Shown piece by piece: positions 1 through 12,264 of a stretch of 64,000 nt of DNA. How positions within the stretch are numbered: the first letter of the stretch is position 1; each line of letters starts with the position of its first letter. The notes under the pieces were generated by a model that saw nothing but the letters and a program-made list of their open reading frames with translations, did not search any database and was not told where the DNA came from. Position numbers and translations under genes: made by a program. The stretch is from contig JAVLUZ010000543.1 of NCBI GenBank assembly GCA_036768485.1, positions 62,001 through 126,000 of the forward strand, in the 5' to 3' direction. Source of the stretch: Mermis nigrescens. Its lineage: Eukaryota > Nematoda > Enoplea > Mermithida > Mermithidae.

Positions 1-640
1 TATAAAACTTCTACTTGGCATATAAAAAATTTCATTTGTAAGATGTCTAGCTCTGAATAACATCCTCAAAGCATTGCAGAACAACGCTATTACTGTTTCT
101 ATGTGATTCTAGCCTTAAATCAGTAAAATTCAACAAATATCTGTTCTAGAGAAAAAACCAATGTGTACAGGAGCCAAAACTTCTACAATTTTATCATTTT
201 TGGAATATATCACTCTCTCTTTAAATCCCTCATTGCCTTTAGTATCAACATTTTTTCCATGTTTGCAAAAATATAAAGCTGACTGTTGATGAGACTTTTT
301 TGCATCAAACCCATAATTTACCTTTATTTCAGAATATGTCCTAAATGTGTATTTATCAGAACTTTCAAGAACTAATTGCCCACCCAAAAGCACTTTACTT
401 GTCTAAAGAACATTTTTTCAATCAAATTGATAGGTTTGATAGGTGCATAGTTGGGTAATGCTGCTGCTGCCGGTACAACTGGTTGTTTAATCCTAAAGTC
501 ATATAAATAAAATTCTTATTTAGTTGTAAGTAGTGTGTATCAGCTGGTATCAAAAATTCCTATGGTCTCTCATTTGTGATCGGATGCACTGGTTGAATTT
601 CATTCCAAAATACCTATTTGATAACAACCTGAGTTTGAGG
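1..640 (-). pseudogene. Polinton/Maverick major-capsid-like (F54H12.2-type) fragment
   Basis: Read on the - strand, this stretch gives broken pieces of the capsid-type protein carried by Polinton/Maverick DNA transposons, the family often named after C. elegans F54H12.2. Visible landmarks in order are an 'RPIGIFDTS'-like stretch (about 560-600), a 'NYGFDAKKS' block (about 290-325) and a 'VEVLAPVHIGFF' block (about 150-185). The last corresponds to the conserved '(G)xxHxDxFxQ' region before the 'LLNGVD' segment, here 'LLNFTD'. Stops and frame changes separate the blocks, so it cannot make a full protein. It is cut by the window edge. Family assignment is by motif recall without a search. The two entries to its right are the gene neighbours expected on the same strand in such elements. 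Confidence 0.62.
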
Positions 641-659
641 AACTGTAAAAAGATTCAAC

Positions 660-1075
660 TTTATTTTAGTACTTGGAATTGATTTGGCATCTATGAGAGC
701 TGTGCCTTGTCATTATCCTTGTAAATGAATCATTTGAATTCATATTTATAGACTTTGGCTGACTACCCAGACCCTCAACAGATTGTTGTTGCAGAGCTTT
801 TGAGGCTTCATTAACAAGTTGCAATGCTCCTCGTTGTGAATCTTCTCTAGTTGACCAAAAAAGCGGTTTCCCTTGGGCAACATCCATTGCAATGTTTTCC
901 CCTGCTACTAGGGCGTGTTTTCCAATATTTCTCCCTATAGATTTCAAAACTGAAAGAGCCATTCTAAACAAAGGCCGGAAAAAACTGCCTAACCTGCCAC
1001 CTTGTTGGTATAGGGTTCCTCAGAATCCTTCCAGCCCATAGCCTCTTTAGGCTGGCTGCCTACAATAGTACTCTA
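660..1075 (-). pseudogene. Polinton/Maverick small structural protein (RGYGL-type) fragment
   Basis: The - strand encodes 'RGYGLEGF', a stop, then a 'GGRLGSFFRPLFRMALSVL' stretch and 'GKHALVAGENIAMDVAQGK'. This layout (glycine-rich RGYGL start, 'xxFRxxxPxLKxxGKxxGKxAL', 'GxxxAxDVxxGK') is what I recall for a small basic structural protein encoded next to the capsid gene in Polintons of invertebrates. The open part runs from about 971 to 666, and an upstream stop at the phenylalanine-glycine junction breaks it. It lies just upstream of the capsid-like fragment on the same strand, which supports both calls. Its role in the virion is not something the sequence shows. Confidence 0.55.
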
Positions 1076-1129
1076 ACAACTGATTAAAATTGTCCATATT
1101 GAATTTAACATACATCTTGATAATTTTTC

Positions 1130-1865
1130 TTATTTTAATATGTATCAATTAATTTATATAGACTTTCATCCCAATTGAAATTTGCATCAGTCCATGCTGT
1201 TGCAAAAGAGTGTCTGAGTGTTTATTGCCAATGTTTCTAAAAGGTATATTGGAACAATCAAGTATGACTGACAACTCTTTTGTACTTGGAAGTCCACTAA
1301 TTCTTTAGTCTCGAGAAAACTGATGTATTAAATCAACAACATTAGAACCATAAATTTTTACTAGTTCACCACTGGACTCTATTTCAATATTAGGATTTTT
1401 GCGCATATTGTTTAGAAATCTTTCTGCAACTTGTAAATGTGTTTTTGGAATATCTGCCAATATTTCATAATCATTGATTCCATTGCCTGTATTTTCTACT
1501 ATATTTCATTCATAAGGTTGCTGTCTCTTCTCTTGTAATCTACTAAATGCCTGTACCACTTGATTATATTTGACAAATTTTATATCTTTTGGTATATTTT
1601 TGCTCTTGAGAATCTTTTCCATTTCATTGTTTAGTGAATCTGATGGCTTAGAACGCTCAGTTATATCAGCTGGGATGAGTAGTAATCATGATAAGTTAGC
1701 CTTAAATGCCTGGTTTATCTAATGCTATGATACAGCCACATGAGTCAATTATTAGAAGTGCAGGTAATAAGCTATTGCCTTTAGGAGGATCAATATAGGT
1801 GAACATATAATTGGCAGGAGTTAAGCGAAAAGCAAATGTTCCTTTCATAGAACAAAGTTAATTTG
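1130..1865 (-). pseudogene. Polinton/Maverick structural-region ORF remnant
   Basis: Several frames on the - strand contain short recognisable stretches: a run ending 'SGELVKIYGSNVVDLIHQF' (about 1315-1380) followed by 'NIPFRNIGN' (about 1225-1250). These match the pattern 'G-E-L-x-x-x-G-S-N-I-V-D-L' and 'NVP-x-x-LIGN' that I associate with the ORF preceding the RGYGL and capsid ORFs in Polinton elements. The rightmost in-frame methionine is near 1857, and the 5-kb repeat begins at about the same point, so this ORF may be cut by that junction. Stops are frequent. Product and function are unknown; assignment rests on gene order plus weak motifs. Confidence 0.42.
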
Positions 1866-4800
1866 ATAGGATAGTATGGACAAATATATTGTATAATTTT
1901 CTGACTAGAACTTTTAATCTCCAATCAAATTTTATAATTTTTGATAGAGAACAAAAAATATACTAATTGTACATGCATTCCTTCATGATCGCACTTTTGT
2001 TACTATTTGTCAAAAAGCACATGCAGCAGGCATCTTCAATAGTAGTGGCTCATAATTTGGGTGTGATATGTAGTTGCCCTTGGGCAGCTTCATGAGTAAT
2101 TATTTGGTGCCGCAAAATACTGAGCAATTGCAAATTGAGCAACTATGACAATTCAATCAGGCGTTTAGGAATATCAAATGGAATAGCCATCCTGAAATAA
2201 TCTAATAGGTTAAAGAATCATTCTTATTTATAGACATTAAGAGTGATTAGAGAGAGAGGGATTTAGAATTTCAATCTGTGACTGCAAAAATGGACAAATA
2301 ATGTTTTGCATACTGTGAGCTTCCTAAATTTATGGGGCAACAATTCTTTTCATTCTTCTTCACATGGTGCAATAAATTTGCATAGCAGCATAGGCATAAC
2401 ATCAACTCACTCTTTGCAAAGATTTAGGGCTCACCCTATTTGTCTCAAAATGTTTTTGCATATTGATTCAGTCACATTCCTTCAAGAATATGTTTATATG
2501 TATCAGTATGTTTCATCTGACCATACTTTTTTGCATATTAATTTAGTTGCATTTCTTTATGATTGCACTTATTTCGGTATCAACATGTTTACTCTTATTG
2601 TTCAGCCTCTAAATCACCTTCCTAAGATTGAGATTTTTTAGTACTCCTTGCATTGACAGTTGCATTCCTTCCAAATTGTGCTTATTCATGTTTATTCTTA
2701 TTTTGCATATCAATTTTGAGACCTATCACTTTGTAGGAGTTTATATGTGGTGATTTTAAAGGCATGCATTATAAAAACTTTGTGATCTTTTTACATCTTA
2801 TTTATTTGTTAGCTCAGTTGTGCGTAAAATGAGTCCATCCATATTACCTCTACTTATTATTGACTCAATTCATATATATCATGTCTCTCATATATTTGTT
2901 CTTTTACAAATCATTGATATTTACAGTTTGCTCAATCTCAGCGTCAAAAGCTATGCTATTGCTCAATTGAAATCTCCTCAGATTATATCACAATTTTTTA
3001 CAATTTTATGCTAATTTTTATTCAAAGCTGCACATTCAAACAAATACCACAGCATCCAAATGTCAGGCATGATCACAATTGAGCTGAAGCTTGGGAAATG
3101 TCACATCAAGAAGCACATGTACCCCAGTGCATTGTACTACTTTACAATGAGGCCTGCAGACATTAATGCTTGCTTCCAGGAGTCCCTGGACTACAACTGA
3201 TTCATAGATCACATTAAATCCAATAGCAAACTTTGTCATTTGATCAAGATGCCAATGTGTGTGCCTATTGGATGGTCACATTGGAGGAACCAATGTTGCT
3301 ATTGCATGAAAATTGTGATGGCATGTTGTATGAACAATGACCTTACAGTTATCAGTTTTTTCCCTATAGTGTGAAGGGTATCAATGATTAATTTTCATTG
3401 TACGATTTTAATCCTAATGGCACCTTTAAGGGTCACCATTCATGTTGTTTTAACAATACAATGACTAATTTCAAGGTTTTCAAACTTTTCTAGACAAACT
3501 ATAAGGATTCAGAACATGAGAAGAAACAACATTCTTTCTAGCTATTCACTGAAAATATTTTTGAAATATGTCAGAAACTCACAGAATAATAGCTGAAAAC
3601 ATCAAAAGCTGCAGTATGACAGCCTTTCTGGCAGCCATATTGAAAAACTGGAATTCTCTAGTAAACCAGACAAAAAGGATATCATTTGTACAAGCTTTTT
3701 TTGGGCTCTCTAAAATGTGCTTAAACATTTAAAAACATGAAAAATAGCATGAGTAAAATGCATATCTTATGGGGGCAGCCATACTGGAAAAAAATTGAAT
3801 TGAAATTGCAGGACAAACTATTCAGAAACACAAAAACATAAAAAGATGAAATTTAGAGAACAAAAATATCTAACTATATTGCTATTTTCCAAAATATAAA
3901 ACTTAACCTGTATACTGTAGTGACTAAGCAAACGTTGAGCACTTTTTGAGCCTGGCATACTGTAGACATAAGCTTGCTATACTTTTTGGCGAAATAGTTT
4001 CATTCTAAAATTGTTGATCTAAAACACTTTATTTATTGAAAATCCGCAGTTGGTTCTTGAGTTCATCTCAAAAACCTCACTTCACTGAAATAATGGCATA
4101 AGTTATTCAATGGTGAGCAGGTTCATCAACTTTGACCAACTGTCACACTGTAGGCATGTTATAACAAATCATGGACTATTTTTTGAGCAAGCTGAATGAA
4201 TTGTGCTCATTTATTGCATTTATTTTATTAACAAATACCAGCTGATCAAGAGTTATATGCTTAAACCTACTAAAATTCTCAAATTGGGTGAAATTGATAT
4301 GGAACAGAAGTTGTTTGAGTTGCATGCCATCATGTCAACATGTAATTTGCATTTGAGAGCAAGGATAAGGGGGGCTGTTTTACAGGCTAGTAAATGTTAC
4401 AAAGGTTATCTAAAAAGATTCAGAATGAATGAGATCAACATTTTTTCACGCTATTTCAACATTTGAATCAATTTTGAAGTCATCTGATTAAAAGTCTAAA
4501 TAAAATGACATACTTATTTCTGCAAGTAAAAAACAGATTATTAGCCAAATTGAATAGCCTAATAGTATTAATGAGTGTGATTTGTGTAAAATGTTTATAT
4601 CATTGCACATACAATGGATCAAGCATAATATGTGAGAAAAGGATTAATTATGATGATAATCATATAAGAAAAGCCAATTAGTGATTTTTCAATTATGGAT
4701 GTGATTTTAAGGTTTTAAAATAGCGGAATTTTACATGTTGCTTCATTGCTTTCTAAATCTAGAATCAATGAAATTCAAACCACCTTGTAAAAGCTTCTTG

Positions 4801-4943
4801 AAAATCAATCAAAATTTTCTAAGAAGCTTACAAATCAAAGGTAGGTGTATAGAGAAAGCTTGCAAAAACGTATTTAACATGATTTCTGGTTAATTGCAGG
4901 GATGCTGAGCTGTACTCATGATTCTAATAATCTTTTACCTAAT

Positions 4944-5213
4944 CACACCTGAGCGTGGGGGTTTGGGGGGGTATGCAGCCCCCCAGAAACCAAAATGCCT
5001 CCCCCCAGAAATCAAAATACCCCCCCCCAGAATTCAATTTTTGAAAATTTTTTCCGTTTTTTTTTGCAATTTTTTGATGCCAATGGATAGTGCTTGATGA
5101 GAAACGTCGAAAAATGGTGTTTTTATCGCCATACCACCATTTTTAAGGCAATTTTTTAACCTTCAAAAAAATCTTGCACCCCTTCCCCAGAATTTTCTTG
5201 CTGCCCACGTATG
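4944..5213 (+). mobile_element. hAT-like MITE, copy A
   Basis: A 270-bp non-autonomous element starts CACACCTGAGCG and ends GCCCACGTATG, giving imperfect terminal inverted repeats of the form CAYACSTGGGC. Flanks are identical 8-mers TACCTAAT (4936-4943 and 5214-5221), the target-duplication length of hAT elements. The paralogous repeat at about 26480-26500 has the unoccupied site. The body is G-rich then C-rich near the left end, followed by a poly-T stretch and a central block shared by all copies. There is no coding capacity. Confidence 0.85.
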
Positions 5214-5599
5214 TACCTAATTAAGGCCCTGCTATACCCAGCCGCGCGGCGCTGCGTGGCAAAGTAGCTGCTATACTTCCAATGTGGTGCCACGTGACAT
5301 GGGTTCTGCTGCTATACTTCCACGCGGCGCCGCACAGTAGGAAAAAATTTATTAGGGTTCGCCAATGGTTTCCTAAAATAAAATTCCCAAGTTTTTACAG
5401 GGTGATTCTATTAACAATTTCCCGGTTTTAAATCATGCTTTAAACGTAAACTATATATGAAGAAGTGTCATGATAAGAACATGAAAAAGGATAAGGCACA
5501 AGCAACTTTTAATCAAACAAATGCAAATACTACACAAAACATTTTGGAACAATCATAATTTCTTTTTCAATGATGCTGAAGAGTTGTCTATAGCATCTC

Positions 5600-5790
5600 A
5601 CAGCCTATAATATAGTACAGTAGCGATTTTAGTGTGTCAAAACAAGGTTTTCGATCTTTGGTAGTGTATTTCAGCTAATTTCTGGGTTTCTCATGCCAAA
5701 AATTACATAAAAGTGAAGTGACTCAAAATGGCGCAAAGCACCAAAAAGTTTGGCATTTTCTGATTCTGAATGCAAATTCTGCCATTTTAA
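5600..5790 (-). repeat. Fragment of the TTTGTACATGTACAAAG repeat family
   Basis: The stretch with 'ACAGTAGCGATTTTAGTGTG' and 'CTTTGGTAGTGTATTT' recurs at 29770-29870, 44120-44200 and 49670-49740. Here it is a degraded piece inside the TTAA element, in the orientation of the 44-kb copy. A second scrap with 'TTTGTACAAGATCCGTTTG' lies at 6223-6260. Confidence 0.6.
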
Positions 5791-5804
5791 AGATGCATAG
5801 GATC

Positions 5805-6580
5805 AGTGGCGGATCTAGAATTTTCTTGAGGGGGTGGCGGTATCCCAACTTTTCCGGAAAAAGTCAAAAATTGGTTTAAAAATTTGCTCTTAATGCGCAA
5901 AATGGCCTTTTTTTGGTGTTTAACATTGTATATAATATAAAATATAAAATCACATGACGCAATATTTTTTCTATCAATTTTAAAATGTTAGACAATTTTG
6001 TGCAAAAAATCATTAAATTTATTTGACTCTAACAAAAATCTGGCGCGAAGCGACAAAAAATTTGTGAAATCAAGGCAGATAGACGTCTAGAAGCATGATT
6101 TACTGCTTGATTTGATGCAAAACATCAAAATTTTTAATTAAAAATAGAAGAAAACTATGTAAAATTAGATGTTAAAATTGTTTTGAAACCTACATGAACA
6201 GAAAATGGCTTCAAGACAGTGCTTTTTGTACAAGATCCGTTTGACATATACAAAGATGGTCCTTAAAAATCTTTTAGTTAATAGCTATATCAAACAAAGA
6301 GAATACACAAATAGCAATCAAACAATGTAACAATGGGCAAGAAGAAAACTGGAAATAAATGTTACATGATAAAATATAAAAACACGTAAACTAGTATGAT
6401 AATAAAAGCAATAAAAATGTAACATTGTACTATTAATTCAATATTTTTAGCCACCAAAATTGACTTCAAACTAAATTTCTCGACAATAATCCCGGGTTTT
6501 CCTGGGTTCCCCGGTGGCCAAAAAACTTCTGGGCTTTTCCCGGGTTCCCGGATTCTGTATGAGTGGCCACCCTGTTTATA
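5805..6580. repeat. hAT-type termini within the TTAA element
   Basis: CAGTGGCGGATCTAGAATTT at 5805 resembles a common hAT left end, and the sequence ending GTGGCCACCCTG at about 6574 is, on the - strand, CAGGGTGGCCAC, another common hAT end. They do not obviously pair with each other and I find no clear 8-bp duplication, so these may be two broken elements. A GGGTTCCC/CCCGGGTT-rich block (6488-6555) precedes the second end. Confidence 0.35.
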
Positions 6581-7572
6581 GATGTTGTAACTGCAGTAAA
6601 ACAGCAAAAAAGTAAAACATGTGTAAACTGTATACTGTATTCTGTGTCAAGAAAACAAGTGAAAAGGGTATAGGTCAACAATTGTGCACATTAAAAACTG
6701 TACTCATTTTTGGTTTCAGCCTCATGAAAACAGGTTTTAAAGGCATAGAGACACACATTTATGCACACAGGCATCTTAAAAATTGATTATATATTCAATT
6801 TTCACGCTTTAACGTATGCATAAACATCAGTACATCATAAAAAATGCTAAAATCAAGCTTTCCCTCATAAATACATGATAAATATAGGCCGCCACGTCCC
6901 ACCGCATGGCAAAAGTTTGAACAGTGTTCAAACTTCAATTTATCTGCCACGCGGCTCCGTGGTCAATGTGCTGCTATACTTCTACGCGGCGCCAATTGGC
7001 GCCACGTTTGGAAGTATAGCAGCACATTTTGTCAATGCTGCGCTGCGCGGCGGGAAGTATAGCAGGGCCTTAAGGTTTTTGAAAAAAGAAATTTTAGATA
7101 AAATTAAAATGTTTTCTTTATGAATTTTCTGAAGTTCTAGGTATGTACAATATGTACATACAGTTTAGTGTGTATTACTGATTCATCAATGCAATGCATT
7201 GGCGTGAGTTCTTTTCAGGCATTTATTAATAATGAGTTCAATTTCCCAATAAAATATGGTATTTTATTTGCTGAATTGCAGGAACTTTCCATTGTAGAAT
7301 GCTTTTGGAGTATTTGAATTGATGCTTTTATGCAATTTTTCATGCAACTTTAATCCATATTGCAAAAAAAAGGATGCCTCTGAGGTTAGATTCTATTTCC
7401 AAAAATTTTTCTTTATCTATTTCCAAAAATTTATCTTTATCAGTTTTACAAAATTTGAGCAGTGCTAAGAAGTCTTAATTTGTTTTGTACTTTTGACAAA
7501 AAAGTGATTGTTCTGCACAGAACATGCCATTCAGTAAATGCACTAATGGTCTGAGTCATTTTTGAGTCATTT

Positions 7573-7917
7573 TTGTCACTTTATGAGTCATTTTTGACTT
7601 TTCAAATTAATCCACTCACATTTATAAACATGGGCGCTGTATTACCATTGGCCACTCAACAACAAATATGTTGGGTCAGAGATGATCTTGTATTCTATCA
7701 GCAAAGACATCAACAAGTGCATAATTATATGGTTTTTCTTGCATTGCTTTTTGGTATGCTATTTTTTGTGGACCCTTACTTCCATAAAGCTAATGATTTA
7801 GAGTTTCAAGAACATTCAAATGAGGTCACTGCATTTTCAGCATGCAACAATGGTTTTTTAAATAATCTAAACAGTACAAGGAACCAGACTTTAAAACCTA
7901 TCTCATTAAAAAGAGCA
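7573..7917 (+). CDS. Unknown repeat-encoded reading frame, copy 1
   Basis: I do not recognise this product. The frame encodes about 115 residues with one hydrophobic segment ('YMVFLALLFGMLFFV', near residues 50-64) that could be a membrane helix, and a short hydrophilic tail. The same frame is found in the second copy of the 5-kb repeat at 27067-27492, where it runs on to 141 residues. Here a one-base change in the tail shifts and shortens it. Most differences between the two translations alter the amino acid, which argues against current selection. It is best read as a remnant of an ORF of the repeat. Confidence 0.3.
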
Positions 7918-8440
7918 TGAAATTCTCTATCTATCTACAGAACAAATTTTCAAAAGATCTTCAAACCACAATTAATTATAGATAAAAATATTCTAAATTA
8001 CAGTAATTTTCCAATATGGCTGCCTATGTGGCTAAAAATGAAAAATGCAAATTATCAATCAAATTAGACTAGTGAGTAAGTATTTGAAAGCTCACTTCAT
8101 GCTCTTTCCACATTGAGCTCAAACATTCAATAATATACAACCTGTGGCATATAATAAGCATAGCTTCTGGGGCAGTCATATTTGAAAAAAAGCTTTGTAG
8201 AGTGAATGGCTAGCTTAGAAGAAAAAACCAAAAAACTGAACATTTCAGAGGATGCACAAAATGCAACTATTTTGCAAGGTTTTACGCATAATGTAACAAA
8301 TTAGTAAAAAATGCAGCCATGTTGAAATTTAAGCTATTTTTGCTATGTGGTATACTGTAGTTACAACAAATTGAACATTTTTTTGGCAAAATAGTTTCAT
8401 TTTCTTGCTTCATATTTAAAAAACTTTACTTTCCTGAAAT

Positions 8441-9740
8441 TGGTCTGTGATTCTTGAGATTGACTCAAAAATCCATATTTGACACATTAGCTTCATTAAT
8501 GGTTTTGTGGGGTTTCAGATTACATTATGTTTATTAGCTAATAGATTACTGTAAGTGCAAATGTGTCAAACAAGATTTATATAATTCAGAAGGAAATTCA
8601 ATTCTCCTCCTCATAAGTGCTCAATTATTTTACCATGTCAAAGCTAAACAAGGCTGCAATTCAAAATGTAATAAATTTTTGAAAATTGGTGAAAATGCTA
8701 TGGGTGTTCTGGTTAATATGAAGTAGTGCATGTTCCTGTTGATTGTTGTCACCATTGGTCTTTTGAAAAACAAATTATGGGTTATAAAAAATTTACCATG
8801 TTTTTGTGATAACTGTACAGGATTTGGTGATGATATTACACAATTCATAAGTGAGAATGAAATGCAAATGAATGCATATTTTTGGCTATCCCTCTGCCCA
8901 CTCACTGATTTTAGGTAGCTGAAGAGAAAACTCATGTTTTGAGCAATTTTAGTTATGCTTTTTCCAGGACACTAAAGAGACTTATTCCTATAATTTCTTG
9001 AGCCTGAATTTTGTATAAATTTGGGAGAACTGTGAACAAATGCATTCGGAAAAAGCAAAGACTGTGCTTTGTGATTTTCTCAAAACATTCAGAATGATTT
9101 TAAACATGTGTGAGCTATTGATAAATAAAAATCTCAAGTTCTGTCAAAATGGCTATACCTTATCAAATGTTGACAATGTTTTACATAATGTACTGGCAAA
9201 TCAGCATAAAACCTGGTTGCAAAACTTCTCTGACTCCTATCCAAAATTTGACACCTATTGAGCACTGCACCAACAATTGGCAGACCAGAGTTAAAACTTG
9301 GATGAAAAAAGGCTTGTGTTGCATAATGGTATAATGATCACAGCATATCAATCAGTGGACCAAACAATGTCTAATTGAACTTTTTCAACATTTCATGACA
9401 CTGAGCAAAATGTAATGCAAGAAGTCGGAAAATCAGATAATGATTCATAATTGCACAAAATATCAGATCATTTACAAATTAAATGTGCAAAATAAATTTT
9501 AGAATCTGGAAAACAGCACCCTCCTCCATCTCAAAACTTTGCTTTACAATCCCCTACTTATTATTTAGCACAGGCAGATTTTGGAGGAAATGATCTCTGT
9601 ATTGTTAAAAATGATTATTCAAGAATCACTTCTATTAAAAAGAAACCTCAATGGTTTGCACAGCAATTGGCAAGATTAAGTGATAAAACGAATCAAGGAA
9701 AATTTCAACCAATGAGAGGTATCTACTACCTACTACCATC
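8441..9740 (+). pseudogene. Decayed coding-like stretch of unknown element
   Basis: Short open pieces on the + strand look like eroded protein sequence. About 8780-8830 gives 'LPCFCDNCTGFG', a CxxC-bearing stretch, and about 9530-9720 gives 'QADFGGNDLCIVKNDYSR' followed by a lysine-rich run. Stops and frame changes lie between them. I cannot assign a family. The Cys pattern is reminiscent of zinc-binding ends of DNA-transposon proteins, but that is only an impression. Confidence 0.25.
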
Positions 9741-11580
9741 TACCATTCTCCCTCCGTTGACTAAAACTAAAGTTTACATTTTCCCCATTCCCAAAACTTT
9801 AGAAAAAAAGTTATTAGGGAGGTATTACACATATGATAACAAATAAAGAACATAAAGATAATGCACAGTACAAAAAGCAAGTATAAGACCGCCCTACTCA
9901 CATCCACCAGATTCACAAACTACCTGATGATTGCTCAGCATATTATAAACAACAAAAATATGCCTGCTTGACCAAGAACTATCAAAATTTTCAAAAACAA
10001 TAAGTATGGCATGTAGAATTCACATTTTGAAGTTAAAGAACTTTTTGCTATTAAGTGTTTGCACACTTCCTACTACTGCAAGCTGTGCTGCTGCTCACAA
10101 GCCCTGTTCTAAGTTGCTTTTTCCCACTTACACATTTGAAAGTGCACACAACACTTTAGTAAATCAAAAAACTGCAATAGTGGCTCTGTCTTCAATGCAG
10201 TTGCAGCATGGGTGTCTGTGTGGTGGCAGGTAAGCGGCACAGCTTGCAGCAGTAGCAAGTGCAGGCAATGACCATCTAAATAAAACAAAAGGAAAATGAT
10301 AAACCTGTAAACAATAATTGACATTTTAAATGAATCCTTGTTCAATATTACAAGTGTAAAACTTATACGCAATGTATGTTTGTGAATACATACCTGTAGA
10401 ACTATAGTACTGAACCATGGTTTTTTAGCACCATGCTAATGATCATTGCTTTGTGCTAATGAGAATTTTGGCCATTAGCACCTCATGCTAATAAAAAACC
10501 AAGAATTTTTGGGTGAAGGTATACTAATTTTAATGCTTCCTAATGTAACCATTCCTAGAAATTTTCTTGCGCTTCATGCCAAATATCATACTTATTGTTA
10601 AGTTAGCCCCGGGCGAGCAATTTAAGCATTTCATAAGCAATATCTACTATGCCTTCAATAATAAAATCATCAACCTTTATCAGTATACGTAGTTGAGTGT
10701 AAGAACCCTGTTGATGCATGTTTTATTCTGAATGGCAATTAAGGTTAACTTGTCATGAGTATTACTACAAATTCATAAGCTAGAAATGCTTTTCGGGGTA
10801 GCTCCTTTTCTCAATACTTAAACATGCTTTAGTTCCACATTGCTGACTCAAGCATTATTTTTGGAATCGCACTTTCTGTCAGTATAGTGTTCTCATTTGA
10901 GGCTCTTAGTGTGTTAAATGCACTGAGTTCTAAATCTGATCTATTTTTGCTTCCAAATAGACATCTATGAAAGCTCTCATTAAAATGCTCTGTTTAGGCA
11001 CAAAGTGTGTATTATGCCTTGGATTCTCTACTTTTATTCAGAAGACAATGTATTGCAAAATTTATTTTGATTAATTTACATTTTTTCTAAAAGAAACTGT
11101 CGTGGAGGCTCAAAGATTTTCTTAAATTCAAGCCAAATCATGTTTATAAGTTTGAATCTGCCAGAAGGACAACGCCTTCTTGATTGGAAAAATTGGATGG
11201 CTAAAATAACGTGCAACTCTGCAGAGCCAGACCGCCTGAAATTTGATTTTTTTCTCGGTGCCAAAAAACTTAAAAAGGCTATTTAATCTTGCAAATGCAT
11301 ATAAGGTTTCAACAAGGTCTGTCCCATTTATCACATAGTTTCAAATCTCTGACCTACTTAATTCTCTGGCCATCCCCCCAATTCTTTGTCTAACAATAAA
11401 ACAGCATAATCTTAGGTCCTAAAATTCCAATTTCCTGACCATCCTGATTCTCCAATAGTTTGAATTCTTTGACTAATTGTATAAAATTTCATTTTTAGAC
11501 ATGTGGAATACTTGATTCTCCGACAGTCCCATTTTTCCATAAGTATCAAGTACAAATTTAGCATTCTACTTAGTGCAGTG
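9741..11580. other. No gene recognised; small inverted repeat
   Basis: I see no coding signal or complete element here. A short imperfect hairpin lies at 10416-10502, where GGTTTTTTAGCACCATGCTAAT faces ATTAGCACCTCATGCTAATAAAAAACC in opposite orientation; it may be a degenerate MITE. The rest is AT-rich unique-looking sequence. Confidence 0.4.
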
Positions 11581-11584
11581 CGGC

Positions 11585-12257
11585 CTACAGTGTCTTAGGC
11601 GCAAAAGTCTTTAAACAGATTGAAAAATAATTATCAAATATAGTTGCTTCTGCCAAAAAAAAAAACAAATCATCATAAAAAATCACTCAACAAATTATAT
11701 TAAAACCTTGTGACATACCACAAAAATACAATAGCCAACTATTACTTTTGCAGGATAAAACTAAACTGTAATTATATGCTTTATTTCATAAGACACATTA
11801 CGGCATATCTATGCTCTATTCAGTCAATTAATTGACATGAACTCATTTTAAAAGGATGCTTTGCTGAATCAATTCATGATTCTTAATTTTTGCCATGTTA
11901 AATACAGATCATGCTTGAACTCAGCTATTTATTAAACAAGCCTCCAGTGTCTTAGGCGCAAAATTATTCAAACAGATTGAAAAATAATCGTCAAATATAG
12001 TTGCTTCTGCCCAAAAAAAACAAATCATCATAAAAACCACCCAACAAATTATATCCCAACCTTGTGACATACCACAAAAATACAATGGCCAACCATTACT
12101 TTTGCAGCATAAAACTAAAGTGTAATTATATGCTTCATTTCATAAGATGCATTCTGCATATATTTACAAGTTACAATGCTCTATACCTAAGCTCTAATTA
12201 GCCAATAAATTGACATAAACTCATTTTAAAAAGATGCTTTGCTGAAATAATTCATGA
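11585..12257 (+). repeat. Two-copy tandem duplication, period about 357 bp
   Basis: The block beginning 'CAGTGTCTTAGGCGCAAAA' at about 11588 is repeated at about 11945 and stays alignable for roughly 300 bp in each copy, through 'GATGCTTTGCTGAA'. Differences are scattered substitutions and small indels, including in an A-run. No protein is encoded. Confidence 0.75.
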
Positions 12258-12264
12258 TTGAAAC

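Larger units (their letters stand above)
5225..7069. mobile_element. TTAA-flanked DNA transposon, non-autonomous
   Basis: This 1845-bp insertion is bounded by TTAA at 5221-5224 and 7070-7073 and has terminal inverted repeats GGCCCTGCTATAC. Subterminal copies of GCTGCTATACTTC with a GC-rich CGCGGCGCC box occur on both sides (5268-5330 and 6945-7060) in opposite orientation, a typical transposase-binding layout. TTAA targeting fits piggyBac or Kolobok; I see no transposase ORF. The paralogous locus at about 26494 reads TTAG with no insertion. Its left TTAA overlaps the duplication of the neighbouring MITE, so it landed after or next to that insertion. Confidence 0.8.
1850..8440. repeat. Long dispersed repeat, copy 1 (interrupted)
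   Basis: From 'AGAACAAAGTTAATTTG' at about 1853 to about 8435 the sequence matches 23068-27985 in the same order and orientation with many point differences and small indels. Copy 1 carries about 2.1 kb of extra DNA between 4944 and 7073 (a MITE plus a TTAA element), absent from copy 2. Copy 2 has its own MITE and a (TA)n tract. The unit starts at the same base in both copies next to unrelated left flanks, so it behaves as a transposed repeat rather than a tandem duplication. I recognise no transposase in it. Two reading frames inside (see 7573-7917) are conserved between copies but differ mostly by amino-acid changes. Confidence 0.8.

Noticed and set aside
10006..10372. Overlapping frames on both strands resembling a small secreted protein
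   Set aside because: Short, low complexity, no conserved motif and no splice context.
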